Part shown: positions 1-7,169 of the stretch, piece by piece | Position numbering within the stretch: position 1 is the first letter of the stretch | Layout: each line of letters begins with the position of its first letter | Assembly (NCBI RefSeq): GCF_040545875.1 | Contig: NZ_JBEPMR010000001.1 | DNA length: 64,000 nucleotides | Source of the DNA: Faecalicatena_A orotica | Lineage (GTDB): Bacteria > Bacillota > Clostridia > Lachnospirales > Lachnospiraceae | Strand: one strand, 5' to 3' | The notes under the pieces: model-generated | What the model was told of the DNA's origin: nothing | Seen by the model: only the letters and a program-made list of their open reading frames with translations | Database searches by the model: none | Program-made: the position numbers and the translations under genes

Positions 1-971
1 TCCTTTCCAATTACCGATTCAAATTTCACATATGTGCTTTGGGCGGCCTCCTGAAAGGCCATCTTTTCTTCATCTGTAAGTATATAAATATCAGATTTCT
101 GAGCGATCTCATCAATATATTCCTGCTCCTGTGTGCGCCCCGCTTCTCTCTCATAAATCCGGACATCATATGCGGCTTTCGTTACAATTTCCTGCAGTTC
201 CTCCGGCAGATCCTCAAGAAGCGCCTTACTGTACAAGACCGGGACAGGCGAATATACATGATCTGATATCGTTGTATATGGCTGGACCTCATAGAACTTA
301 TTCGTTGCAATAATTGAAAGTGGATTTTCCTGTCCATCAATAACATTCGACTGAAGTGAAGTGTATATTTCACCAAATCCAAGTGGGGTCGGTGCGGCTC
401 CAAGCTTCTGGAAGAAATCAATATGCACATCATTCTGCATGGTCCTCAGTTTGATTCCTTTCAAATCCTCAGGTTTTACAATTTTTCGTTTATTGTTCGT
501 CAATTCGCGGAACCCATTTTCCCACCAGGAAAGTCCTACTATACCGATATCCTCCATGCTAGAGAGCATCTCGGTTCCGATTTCACCATCCAACACCCTG
601 TCCGCCTGATCAGTATTCAGGAAAAGGAACGGCAGGTCAAATGCAAGATATGAAGATTCAAAAAGTCCAAGCGGGCCAGTCGTTGTCGGACACATATCCA
701 GTGCTCCGATCTGTAACAGCTCTATCATTTCTTTTTCCGAGCCAAGCTGTGAGGAAGGGAAAAGCTGTACATCTACATCATATCCCATCTCCCCTGCTTC
801 CTTTTCCACCCTTTTTTCAAATTCCTTTGATGCCAGATCAATTGGATGGCCGGGGTTAGTTCCATATCCTACTTTGATTGAATAGGATTTTCCCTTTACT
901 GACACTCCACATCCTGAGAGCATACTAATCGCCAGAGAAGCTGATAACAAACACACAATCCATCTTTTCAT
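1..971 (-). CDS. TRAP transporter solute-binding protein, DctP family (C-terminus cut by window edge)
   Basis: Reads from an ATG at 971 down to position 1 with no stop; 323 residues are visible, so only a short C-terminal piece is missing for a family usually 330-350 residues long. It starts with a lipoprotein signal: a basic N-terminus, a hydrophobic stretch and lipobox LSGC with Cys21. The DctP signature follows: a KLRT segment, then GEIYTSLQSNVIDGQENP, typical of the carboxylate-binding lobe. The protein would be anchored outside the membrane and hand an organic acid, probably a carboxylate or sugar acid, to TRAP membrane subunits, which should lie beyond the left edge. It begins 2 bp after the aldolase gene ends, so the two are almost surely co-transcribed. 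Substrate unknown. Confidence 0.9.
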   Translation of the reverse strand, partial: MKRWIVCLLSASLAISMLSGCGVSVKGKSYSIKVGYGTNPGHPIDLASKEFEKRVEKEAGEMGYDVDVQLFPSSQLGSEKEMIELLQIGALDMCPTTTGPLGLFESSYLAFDLPFLFLNTDQADRVLDGEIGTEMLSSMEDIGIVGLSWWENGFRELTNNKRKIVKPEDLKGIKLRTMQNDVHIDFFQKLGAAPTPLGFGEIYTSLQSNVIDGQENPLSIIATNKFYEVQPYTTISDHVYSPVPVLYSKALLEDLPEELQEIVTKAAYDVRIYEREAGRTQEQEYIDEIAQKSDIYILTDEEKMAFQEAAQSTYVKFESVIGK

Positions 972-973
972 TC

Positions 974-1888
974 TTATCTCTCCCATTTTTTGATAAATTC
1001 CGCAGAACTATATGCGTTTTCAAATGCTTCTTTCTCCTTTTCGTTCAAGTCTCTGACCGGGAGTCGGAAACCACCGAATTTAAGTCCTCTCTTCTCAATT
1101 GCATATTTATAACCAGATGCATATGGCCCGATTTTAAAGATACTTCTCATCTGGTTAATTTCTTTTTGGATTTCACATGCGTGATCCTTGTCTCCCGCAT
1201 TGTATGCGTTCCACAGAGCAACGAAAATTTCGGGATGAGAATTAGCAATCGCTGTCACGATTCCTTTTGCACCTGCACACAGGGAAAGGTAAAATAGTCC
1301 ATCTGATCCGCTGATGGCGATTGCCTCTTCTGGAAGCTCATTTATGTAATCCTGAAACAAGACCATATCCTTACTGCTGTCTTTTACACCAACAATGTTC
1401 TCACAAGTCTGTACCAGTCTCTTGTATAACTTCACTGACAACTTATTATTTGCCCTGTCCGGATTGTTATAAATGAAGATTGGCATCTGAGGAACTGCAC
1501 TGGCAATGGCTGAAAAATTTTGATACAGGTTTTCTTCATCATAAGGATAGAACCACGGAGTGATAAGTGCCATTGCATGAACACCTTTCTCATAACAGTA
1601 TCTGGCAAATGCTATGCTCTCAGCTGTATTTACACAGGTACCCTGTACGATGATATCTACACGGTCCTTTACCTGATCCACCAGAACATCAATGATATGC
1701 TTTTTCTCCTCCAGAGGAATGTTGATTCCCTCCCCCATCGTTCCTATCGGAAACAATCCGTGGATACCACGTTCGATCATAAATTCAATATGTTCCCGGT
1801 AAGCAGTCTCATCTAACACGCCTTCCTCAGTAAACGGTGTTAAATTTGCAACAATGATTCCTTCAAATTTTCTGACTAATGTAATCAT
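974..1888 (-). CDS. Dihydrodipicolinate synthase/N-acetylneuraminate lyase family aldolase
   Basis: A 304-residue class I aldolase of the DapA/NanA superfamily. Seen: the GTMGEG loop at 49-54, the catalytic Tyr140 in IFIYNNP, the Schiff-base Lys169 in GVKDSS, and Arg145 five residues after the tyrosine, where true DapA has its carboxylate-binding arginine. The start ATG is preceded by GTGAGG about ten bases upstream. It is first in a unit with the TRAP binding protein, behind an operator palindrome, so it most likely cleaves or forms a 2-keto acid derived from the imported substrate. A second, more canonical DapA lies at 33261-34151 beside dapB, so lysine synthesis is probably not the role of this copy. 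Family call firm, substrate open. Confidence 0.85.
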   Translation of the reverse strand: MITLVRKFEGIIVANLTPFTEEGVLDETAYREHIEFMIERGIHGLFPIGTMGEGINIPLEEKKHIIDVLVDQVKDRVDIIVQGTCVNTAESIAFARYCYEKGVHAMALITPWFYPYDEENLYQNFSAIASAVPQMPIFIYNNPDRANNKLSVKLYKRLVQTCENIVGVKDSSKDMVLFQDYINELPEEAIAISGSDGLFYLSLCAGAKGIVTAIANSHPEIFVALWNAYNAGDKDHACEIQKEINQMRSIFKIGPYASGYKYAIEKRGLKFGGFRLPVRDLNEKEKEAFENAYSSAEFIKKWER

Positions 1889-1910
1889 ATTTCTCTACCT
1901 CACTTTTTAA

Positions 1911-1929
1911 AATGTAATTTAACTACATT
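1911..1929. promoter_or_regulatory. 19-bp palindromic operator before the aldolase/TRAP unit
   Basis: AATGTAATTTAACTACATT: two 9-bp arms around one central base with one mismatch. It lies between the promoter and the ribosome binding site and overlaps the expected transcription start. The AATGTA/TACATT form resembles operators of GntR-family repressors; no such regulator is seen nearby. Confidence 0.5.
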
Positions 1930-1932
1930 TGA

Positions 1933-1961
1933 ATATTATCATGTTAGTAGTAATTTTACAA
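1933..1961 (-). promoter_or_regulatory. Probable promoter of the aldolase/TRAP unit
   Basis: Minus-strand TTGTAA and TAATAT separated by 17 bp, placing the start point inside the adjacent palindrome. The match to consensus is moderate. Confidence 0.45.
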
Positions 1962-2161
1962 TATATTTTTTCTTTATTTATGTATTAATACTACTTTTCG
2001 TCAAAATTCACAATTTAGTAACGGTAGATTTGTTAAGAAATCATAGTTGATTTTCTAAATCTATACTATAAAACAATCACGACACACAATCATATCCTTC
2101 CTCCACGTAACATTCTATTTCTAGGCTAATATACTAAAAAGAAAAAGAAAGAAGTATTTCT

Positions 2162-2623
2162 ATGAAATTTTGTTGTCCAAATCCACCCGAACCTCCCTGT
2201 GGGGAAGATGATGGGCGCCGCTTTTTCGCCCAGTTTGCGGTCCAGTCCAGCCCGCCTTCGGGTTCTGAACTCCCTATGCTGGTTTATTTTCAGGAAGGGG
2301 AGCAGATTCGTCTGGAACAGGACAGCCAGATCATCCTCCCTCCCGGCTATCTCTACCTGATAAACTACCTATTCCTGGCCATACCGGAAGCCGATGGATA
2401 TATGCAGATCATTCCTAAGATTAATAACTCCCTCCGCCTGCTTTACGCCTCCTATGCGCCGGCCGGAAGCGTGGGCCGAAATGCTACGGCTTCGGGAAGC
2501 TTTACTACCAATGAGGCTCTTACACAAGAAGCAATGCTCTCTTTCCATCTGACGTATCCGCCTACGGTCAGAAATATCGATATTACGGGAGCTATATCCG
2601 TTACTCCGGTCATTAAAATATAA
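2162..2623 (+). CDS. Small protein resembling the C-terminal jelly-roll domain of BclA/collagen-like surface proteins
   Basis: 153 residues with no signal peptide or membrane segment. The N-terminus is Cys/Pro-rich (FCCPNPPEPPC). The rest resembles the C-terminal trimerising domain of clostridial and Bacillus collagen-like exosporium proteins: ILPPGYLYLINY, then MQIIPKINNS, then a segment ending ITGAISVTPV. There is no Gly-X-Y collagen region, so this would be a free-standing head domain. The ribosome binding site is weak (AAAGAAG). A CATANNNT-like element at 2091-2098 would suit a late sporulation sigma factor, but this is only suggestive. A spore-surface role is inferred from the domain likeness; a C1q/TNF-like fold of other use is the alternative. 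Confidence 0.55.
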   Translation: MKFCCPNPPEPPCGEDDGRRFFAQFAVQSSPPSGSELPMLVYFQEGEQIRLEQDSQIILPPGYLYLINYLFLAIPEADGYMQIIPKINNSLRLLYASYAPAGSVGRNATASGSFTTNEALTQEAMLSFHLTYPPTVRNIDITGAISVTPVIKI

Positions 2624-2673
2624 AGTCACTGTACCACTCCTTTTTATTGATAATCTGACTAGCTCATTATAAA

Positions 2674-2712
2674 AGCAGCCGGATTTACACTAAATTCGTA
2701 AATCCGGCTGCT
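2674..2712. terminator. Hairpin terminator between convergent genes
   Basis: A perfect 15-bp stem (2674-2688 with 2698-2712) and a 9-base loop. It sits between the plus-strand small protein and the minus-strand alanine dehydrogenase, with a T-rich tail (TTTTATAAT) on the minus strand. Confidence 0.7.
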
Positions 2713-2745
2713 CTCATAACCGTCTGAAAAGCGAATATTCAATTG

Positions 2746-3873
2746 TTACCGGCCCGGGTTCATGCAAAGTGATTTTATATCTGTATACTCCATTCCAAGG
2801 CTCAGCGCCACATTTTGATATGTCACCTTCCCCTGATAAGTATTCACAGCAGAATAAATCACTTCATTCTCCCTGCATGCCTCTTCCAGCCCATTCTTAG
2901 CAATCTCCAGCCCATAACGCAGGGTGGCGTTGGTCAGTGCGATGGTTGAAGTTCTCGGCACCGCTCCCGGCATGTTTCCGACACAATAGTGAACAACACT
3001 GTCCACTGTATAAATCGGGTCATTGTGGTAAGTCATCTTTGTCGTCTCGCAGCATCCGCCCTGGTCTACTGCCACATCTACAATCACGGCACCTTTTTTC
3101 ATCTGCTGAAGGTATTTCTTCTTAATGACCTTTGGGGCAGCTTTTCCGGGGATCAGTACACATCCGATTACGAGGTCCGCATTTCTCAATGCTTTTTCTA
3201 TATTTCTATCATTGGAAACCAGTGTCTGGATTCTGGCACCGAAAATGTCATCCAGATATTGCAGTCTCTGGGTATTCACGTCCATGATAGTCACATTCGC
3301 CCCCATACCGGCCGCTATCTTACACGCGTTTGTTCCAACGGATCCTCCGCCTATAATGACAATATCTGCCTTTGGAGTCCCCGGGACCCCTGCCAGAAGC
3401 ACCCCTTCCCCTCCATACATTTTTTCCAGATACTTAGCCCCTTCCTGTACACTCAGTCGTCCTGCAATCTGGCTCATAGGAGCTAAGAGCGGCAGGCTTT
3501 TGTCCCTTTCCATGAGTGTTTCATAAGCCACCCCCTTTACTCCTGATTCCAGCAGTGCTTCCGTCAATGGTTTATCCGCCGCAAGATGGAGGTATGTGTA
3601 GAGGATCAATCCTTCATGGAACAGTGGATATTCTTCCGGAAGTGGCTCTTTTACCTTCACCATCATTTCAGAAATATCCCAGACCTCTTTTGCCGTACCC
3701 ATAATTCTTGCCCCGGCCTCTTCATATTCCGAATCTGGAAAACCCGATCCCACGCCCAGTCCGGATTCTACATATACCTCGTGTCCGGCATTGACGTAAC
3801 TTCCTGCATTATCCGGTGTCATTCCTACACGGTATTCCTGTTTCTTGATTTCCTTCACACAACCGATTCTCAT
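2746..3873 (-). CDS. ald: Alanine dehydrogenase
   Basis: 375 residues when started at the ATG at 3873 (MRIGCVKEIK), the usual family start and length; GGCGGA lies upstream. It catalyses reversible NAD-dependent deamination of L-alanine to pyruvate and ammonia in the cytoplasm. Seen: the substrate-side N-terminal segments KEIKKQEYRVG and LLAPMSQIAG, then the Rossmann motif VIIGGGSVGTNA and the MDVNTQRLQYLD segment that binds the NAD ribose. A minus-strand TATAAT at 3931-3936 is a likely -10 box. It is divergent from the MATE gene and ends against a shared terminator; no functional link to either neighbour is evident. Confidence 0.93.
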   Translation of the reverse strand: MRIGCVKEIKKQEYRVGMTPDNAGSYVNAGHEVYVESGLGVGSGFPDSEYEEAGARIMGTAKEVWDISEMMVKVKEPLPEEYPLFHEGLILYTYLHLAADKPLTEALLESGVKGVAYETLMERDKSLPLLAPMSQIAGRLSVQEGAKYLEKMYGGEGVLLAGVPGTPKADIVIIGGGSVGTNACKIAAGMGANVTIMDVNTQRLQYLDDIFGARIQTLVSNDRNIEKALRNADLVIGCVLIPGKAAPKVIKKKYLQQMKKGAVIVDVAVDQGGCCETTKMTYHNDPIYTVDSVVHYCVGNMPGAVPRTSTIALTNATLRYGLEIAKNGLEEACRENEVIYSAVNTYQGKVTYQNVALSLGMEYTDIKSLCMNPGR

Positions 3874-3978
3874 AGCACTTTCCGCCTTTCTCATAGAGAT
3901 TCCGTTACTGATTTTTCTGTTTCTATTTTTATTATACAAAATCTTTTTGGGGAAAGCTATGCTTATCTGGATATATGG

Positions 3979-3987
3979 TGTTATAAT
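3979..3987 (+). promoter_or_regulatory. Extended -10 promoter of the MATE gene
   Basis: TGTTATAAT, an extended -10 (TG, one base, TATAAT at 3982-3987), lies 46 bp before the GTG start. No good -35 is seen, as is common for extended -10 promoters. Confidence 0.5.
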
Positions 3988-4033
3988 GTTATTCGCAATA
4001 ACCAATATTTATTATTTAGGGGGATTTACTACA

Positions 4034-5389
4034 GTGAGAAAAAATGTTGATTTACTGAACGGGCCGATCGCTGGCTCACTTGCCCGGCTCGCGCTCCCGA
4101 TTATGGGGACTTCGCTGATCCAGATGGCTTATAACCTGACGGACATGCTCTGGATCGGGCGCCTGGGAAGCAATGCCGTTGCCGCAGTGGGGGCTGCCGG
4201 CATGTATATATGGCTTTCGGCCGGTTTTACTATGCTTGCCCGCATGGGGGGACAGGTCCTGACCGCCCAGTCGCTGGGTGCGGGTAAGAATGAAGAGGCT
4301 GTACGCTATGCATCTGCCGCGCTTTGGATGGGCCTTATTCTGGGGCTTCTGTACGGTGCCGTTTCTATTGTTTTTCATGTGCCGCTTGTCGCCTTCTTCC
4401 GGCTGAACAGCCCGGAGGTCATCCGCAATGCACAATGGTATCTGATCATTACATGTGGAGCCATTGTTTTTAACTTTATCAACCAGATCCTGACCGGACT
4501 GCTGACTGCGATGGGCAACAGTATCACCACATTTTGGTCTACAACGACAGGGCTCCTCATTAATCTGGTTCTGGATCCGATCCTCATCTTCGGCCCTGGC
4601 CCGCTTCCTGTACTGGGTGTAAAGGGAGCCGCCATTGCAACGGTATTCGCACAGGTTATTGTATTTGTGATCTATATCATGCGGATTCGAAAAGACCCTG
4701 TCATTTTTTCAAAGGTTAAGATTTTCCACCGGCCTGATTTCCGTTATATCAAAGAGATTCTGCTGATCGGTCTGCCTGCTGCCGTACAGAATATTTTCTT
4801 CACAGCCATCTCGATGATCATAGCAAGACTGATCGCGGGATGGGGCGATGCAGCCGTGGCAGTACAGAAGGTCGGCAGCCAGATCGAATCTATCTCATGG
4901 ATGACCGCGGAAGGGTTCGGAAGTTCGGTCAATGCATTCACGGCCCAGAATTACGGGGCCGGAAAAAATGAAAGAGTCCGGAAAGGCTATTTTACGGCAC
5001 TAAGGATTATGGGAATCTGGGGTGTATTCACCACACTTGCACTGCTGCTCTTCCCTGAATTTTTGTTCCGCCTCTTCATATCAGAGCCGGATGTCATACC
5101 GATGGGCGTCGATTACCTCCGTATCCTTGCACTGTCCCAGCTTTTCATGTGTACAGAGGCTGCCTCTGCAGGAACCTTTCAGGGACTCGGCAAATCCATG
5201 CCGCCTTCCCTCACCGGGATCACGTTCAATCTGCTGCGTATCCCCCTGGCAGTCTTGCTCTCTGCAACTGTGTTGAAACTGAACGGAATCTGGTGGAGTA
5301 TTACCATATCCAGTATTATAAAAGGTATCATACTTCCTGTCTGGCTGATGTTGTTCATGCACCGGCTCTGGAAGAATAAGAAATCCTGA
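4034..5389 (+). CDS. MATE family multidrug/sodium antiporter
   Basis: 451 residues and about twelve membrane segments. A GTG start at 4034 is chosen because AGGGGG precedes it by about 11 bases and it gives the normal MATE length; the open frame upstream runs antisense into ald and is not expected to be translated. Family features seen: the opening LLNGPIAGSLARLALPIMG, then QMAYNLTDMLWIGRLG, and the equivalent second-half region with SSVNAFTAQNYGAGK. MATE proteins export cationic drugs or metabolites in exchange for Na+ or H+; this substrate cannot be inferred. The gene ends at a strong bidirectional terminator. Confidence 0.92.
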   Translation: MRKNVDLLNGPIAGSLARLALPIMGTSLIQMAYNLTDMLWIGRLGSNAVAAVGAAGMYIWLSAGFTMLARMGGQVLTAQSLGAGKNEEAVRYASAALWMGLILGLLYGAVSIVFHVPLVAFFRLNSPEVIRNAQWYLIITCGAIVFNFINQILTGLLTAMGNSITTFWSTTTGLLINLVLDPILIFGPGPLPVLGVKGAAIATVFAQVIVFVIYIMRIRKDPVIFSKVKIFHRPDFRYIKEILLIGLPAAVQNIFFTAISMIIARLIAGWGDAAVAVQKVGSQIESISWMTAEGFGSSVNAFTAQNYGAGKNERVRKGYFTALRIMGIWGVFTTLALLLFPEFLFRLFISEPDVIPMGVDYLRILALSQLFMCTEAASAGTFQGLGKSMPPSLTGITFNLLRIPLAVLLSATVLKLNGIWWSITISSIIKGIILPVWLMLFMHRLWKNKKS

Positions 5390-5394
5390 CATAC

Positions 5395-5440
5395 AAAAAT
5401 ACCGCAAAATGAAAATGAACTTCATTCTGCGGTATTTTTT
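5395..5440. terminator. Bidirectional intrinsic terminator
   Basis: A 19-base arm AAAAATACCGCA...TGAA pairs with TTCATT...TGCGGTATTTTT. It gives T-runs on both strands and serves the convergent MATE and AI-2E permease genes. Confidence 0.85.
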
Positions 5441-6564
5441 TAATCGGTCTCTCTGAGTCCCAGTATCCCTTCTACAAGAGTTCTCACATCGTCAAGAATA
5501 TAATCAAACGCGCCCGCCTGGCACATGTTAATCAGCACCATGCCGATCGGAACGGCAAGGATCATTCCCAGTACACTGCTTACTTTATAGCCGATATAAA
5601 GCAGAAGCAGCGTTACAAGAGGGTTCATCCCCATGCTGTCCCCGACCAGTTTCGGCTGCAGAAGCTGGCGCACGAGCTGGGTCACTGCATAGATGACAAG
5701 GAGCATTACCGTTGTCTTATAATCCCCTGTCAGGACCTTATAAAGCGCCCAGGGAATCATGGCTGTCCCTGTCCCGAAAAACGGGAGAAAGTCAAGAAAT
5801 GCAATCAAAAATGCCACCAGCACGGAATAATGGACACCGAGAACCGCAAAACCTGCAAAAAGTATCAGGAACACAACTCCCATGATTTTGAACTGCGCCT
5901 TGAAGTATCCCCCCACCGCAAATTTCAGATTGTCCATGACCAGACTCATCCTCTTTTCAACAGACGGAGGCGATACCTTCTTCAGCCAGCTTATGACTTC
6001 CTCTCTCTGTACAGTAAAGAAATATGCCGACATAATGGCCACAATAAAAGAAATCAGCCAGGAAGGAAGGCTCTTGGCAAAATTACCCGCCGCAGTCACT
6101 GTCGGCTGGCTGATTTTTGATACCAGGTTTCCCATATATTCATCCAGATTCAGCACAACTGTGTTCCAGCCGTTCTGAATACCTTCCGGAAGTCTGGAAA
6201 ATGCACCGGACAGTGTATCCCCTATCTGCCGCAGTCCCTGTTCCAATTGTGCGTACAGTTCCGGAAAATTCTTGACCAGGTCCCCGATCTCTGCTGTTAT
6301 ACGGCTGATGGCAAAATACAGAACCAGCACGATGAGTGCCAGCACAACGATAACGATCAGAGCTGACCCCAGTTTTTTTACAATCTTTAACCGCTTCTCC
6401 AGCCAGTTGACCAGCGGTGTGGCGATCGCAGAAATGATCCAGCCTATTACAAACGGCATCAGGAAACCAATCGCCTTGATTCCGATTATTACAAACGCAG
6501 CTGTTGCTATCAGGCTGAAGATAAGGCTTACAGCTACCTGCCAGTAAGGCCTTTTTTTCTCCAT
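5440..6564 (-). CDS. AI-2E (PerM/YtvI) family transporter
   Basis: 374 residues with about eight membrane segments. N-terminal pairs of helices are followed by a soluble loop of roughly 130 residues, then the family core FLDFLPFFGTGTAMIPWAL and QPKLVGDSMGMNPLVTLL. Family members include quorum-signal exporters, Na+/H+ antiporters and the sporulation protein YtvI; this sequence does not decide between these. The start has GAGGTGG seven bases upstream. It lies 2 bp after engB on the same strand, so it is probably the last gene of the clp-lon-engB unit. Confidence 0.85.
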   Translation of the reverse strand: MEKKRPYWQVAVSLIFSLIATAAFVIIGIKAIGFLMPFVIGWIISAIATPLVNWLEKRLKIVKKLGSALIVIVVLALIVLVLYFAISRITAEIGDLVKNFPELYAQLEQGLRQIGDTLSGAFSRLPEGIQNGWNTVVLNLDEYMGNLVSKISQPTVTAAGNFAKSLPSWLISFIVAIMSAYFFTVQREEVISWLKKVSPPSVEKRMSLVMDNLKFAVGGYFKAQFKIMGVVFLILFAGFAVLGVHYSVLVAFLIAFLDFLPFFGTGTAMIPWALYKVLTGDYKTTVMLLVIYAVTQLVRQLLQPKLVGDSMGMNPLVTLLLLYIGYKVSSVLGMILAVPIGMVLINMCQAGAFDYILDDVRTLVEGILGLRETD

Positions 6565-6566
6565 AC

Positions 6567-7169
6567 TTATTCCACCTCTTGTCTGTCCAAATACTCCGTT
6601 TCAACGAATTCCCAGATTTCATCTCTGCCCTGTTTGGTAACGGAGGAAAAAGGAATAATTTTTGTTCCCGGAACCAGATCCAGCCCTTCTCTTACCATTT
6701 TGACATGTTTCTGTATCTGGCTTCTCTTTAGTTTGTCCAGCTTCGTGGCAATTATAACCGGAGCAAATCCCTGCTCCACAATCCAGCGGTACATCATTTT
6801 ATCATTCGAAGATGGCTCATGGCGGATATCGATCAGCAGGAATACCGCACGCAGCTGGCTGGAACCATGAAGATATCTTTCAATCAGCTTTCCCCACTGA
6901 GCCTTTTCCTTCTCTGATACTTTCGCATACCCGTATCCCGGAAGATCTACAAGATACATCTCCTCATTGATGTTATAAAAATTGATTGTCTGCGTTTTTC
7001 CCGGTGTCTGGGAAATCCTTGCGTAGGATTTCCTGTTCATCAGGGCGTTGATCAGGGAGGACTTCCCGACATTGGATTTACCTGCAAATGCAATCTCAGG
7101 CTTGTCATTGTCCGGCAGTACGCTTGTGATCCCGCAGACTGTCTCCAAATTGATACTTCTGATTATCAT
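6567..7169 (-). CDS. engB: Ribosome biogenesis GTPase EngB (YsxC/YihA)
   Basis: A 200-residue TRAFAC GTPase needed for late assembly of the 50S subunit. Seen: G1 GKSNVGKSS at 30-38, G2 region around TPGKTQTINFY, G3 DLPGYG at 75-80 and G4 TKLDK. Its ATG overlaps the lon stop as ATGA, and AGGAGA lies inside the end of lon, so translation is coupled. lon-engB is a standard Firmicutes pair. Confidence 0.96.
   Translation of the reverse strand: MIIRSINLETVCGITSVLPDNDKPEIAFAGKSNVGKSSLINALMNRKSYARISQTPGKTQTINFYNINEEMYLVDLPGYGYAKVSEKEKAQWGKLIERYLHGSSQLRAVFLLIDIRHEPSSNDKMMYRWIVEQGFAPVIIATKLDKLKRSQIQKHVKMVREGLDLVPGTKIIPFSSVTKQGRDEIWEFVETEYLDRQEVE

Noticed and set aside
641..859. Plus-strand frames within 1-970
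   Set aside because: They are antisense to a continuous, well-recognised TRAP binding protein.
3845..4033. Longer N-terminus of the MATE protein
   Set aside because: It would run antisense into ald and across the promoter; the GTG at 4034 has a proper ribosome binding site and gives the usual length.
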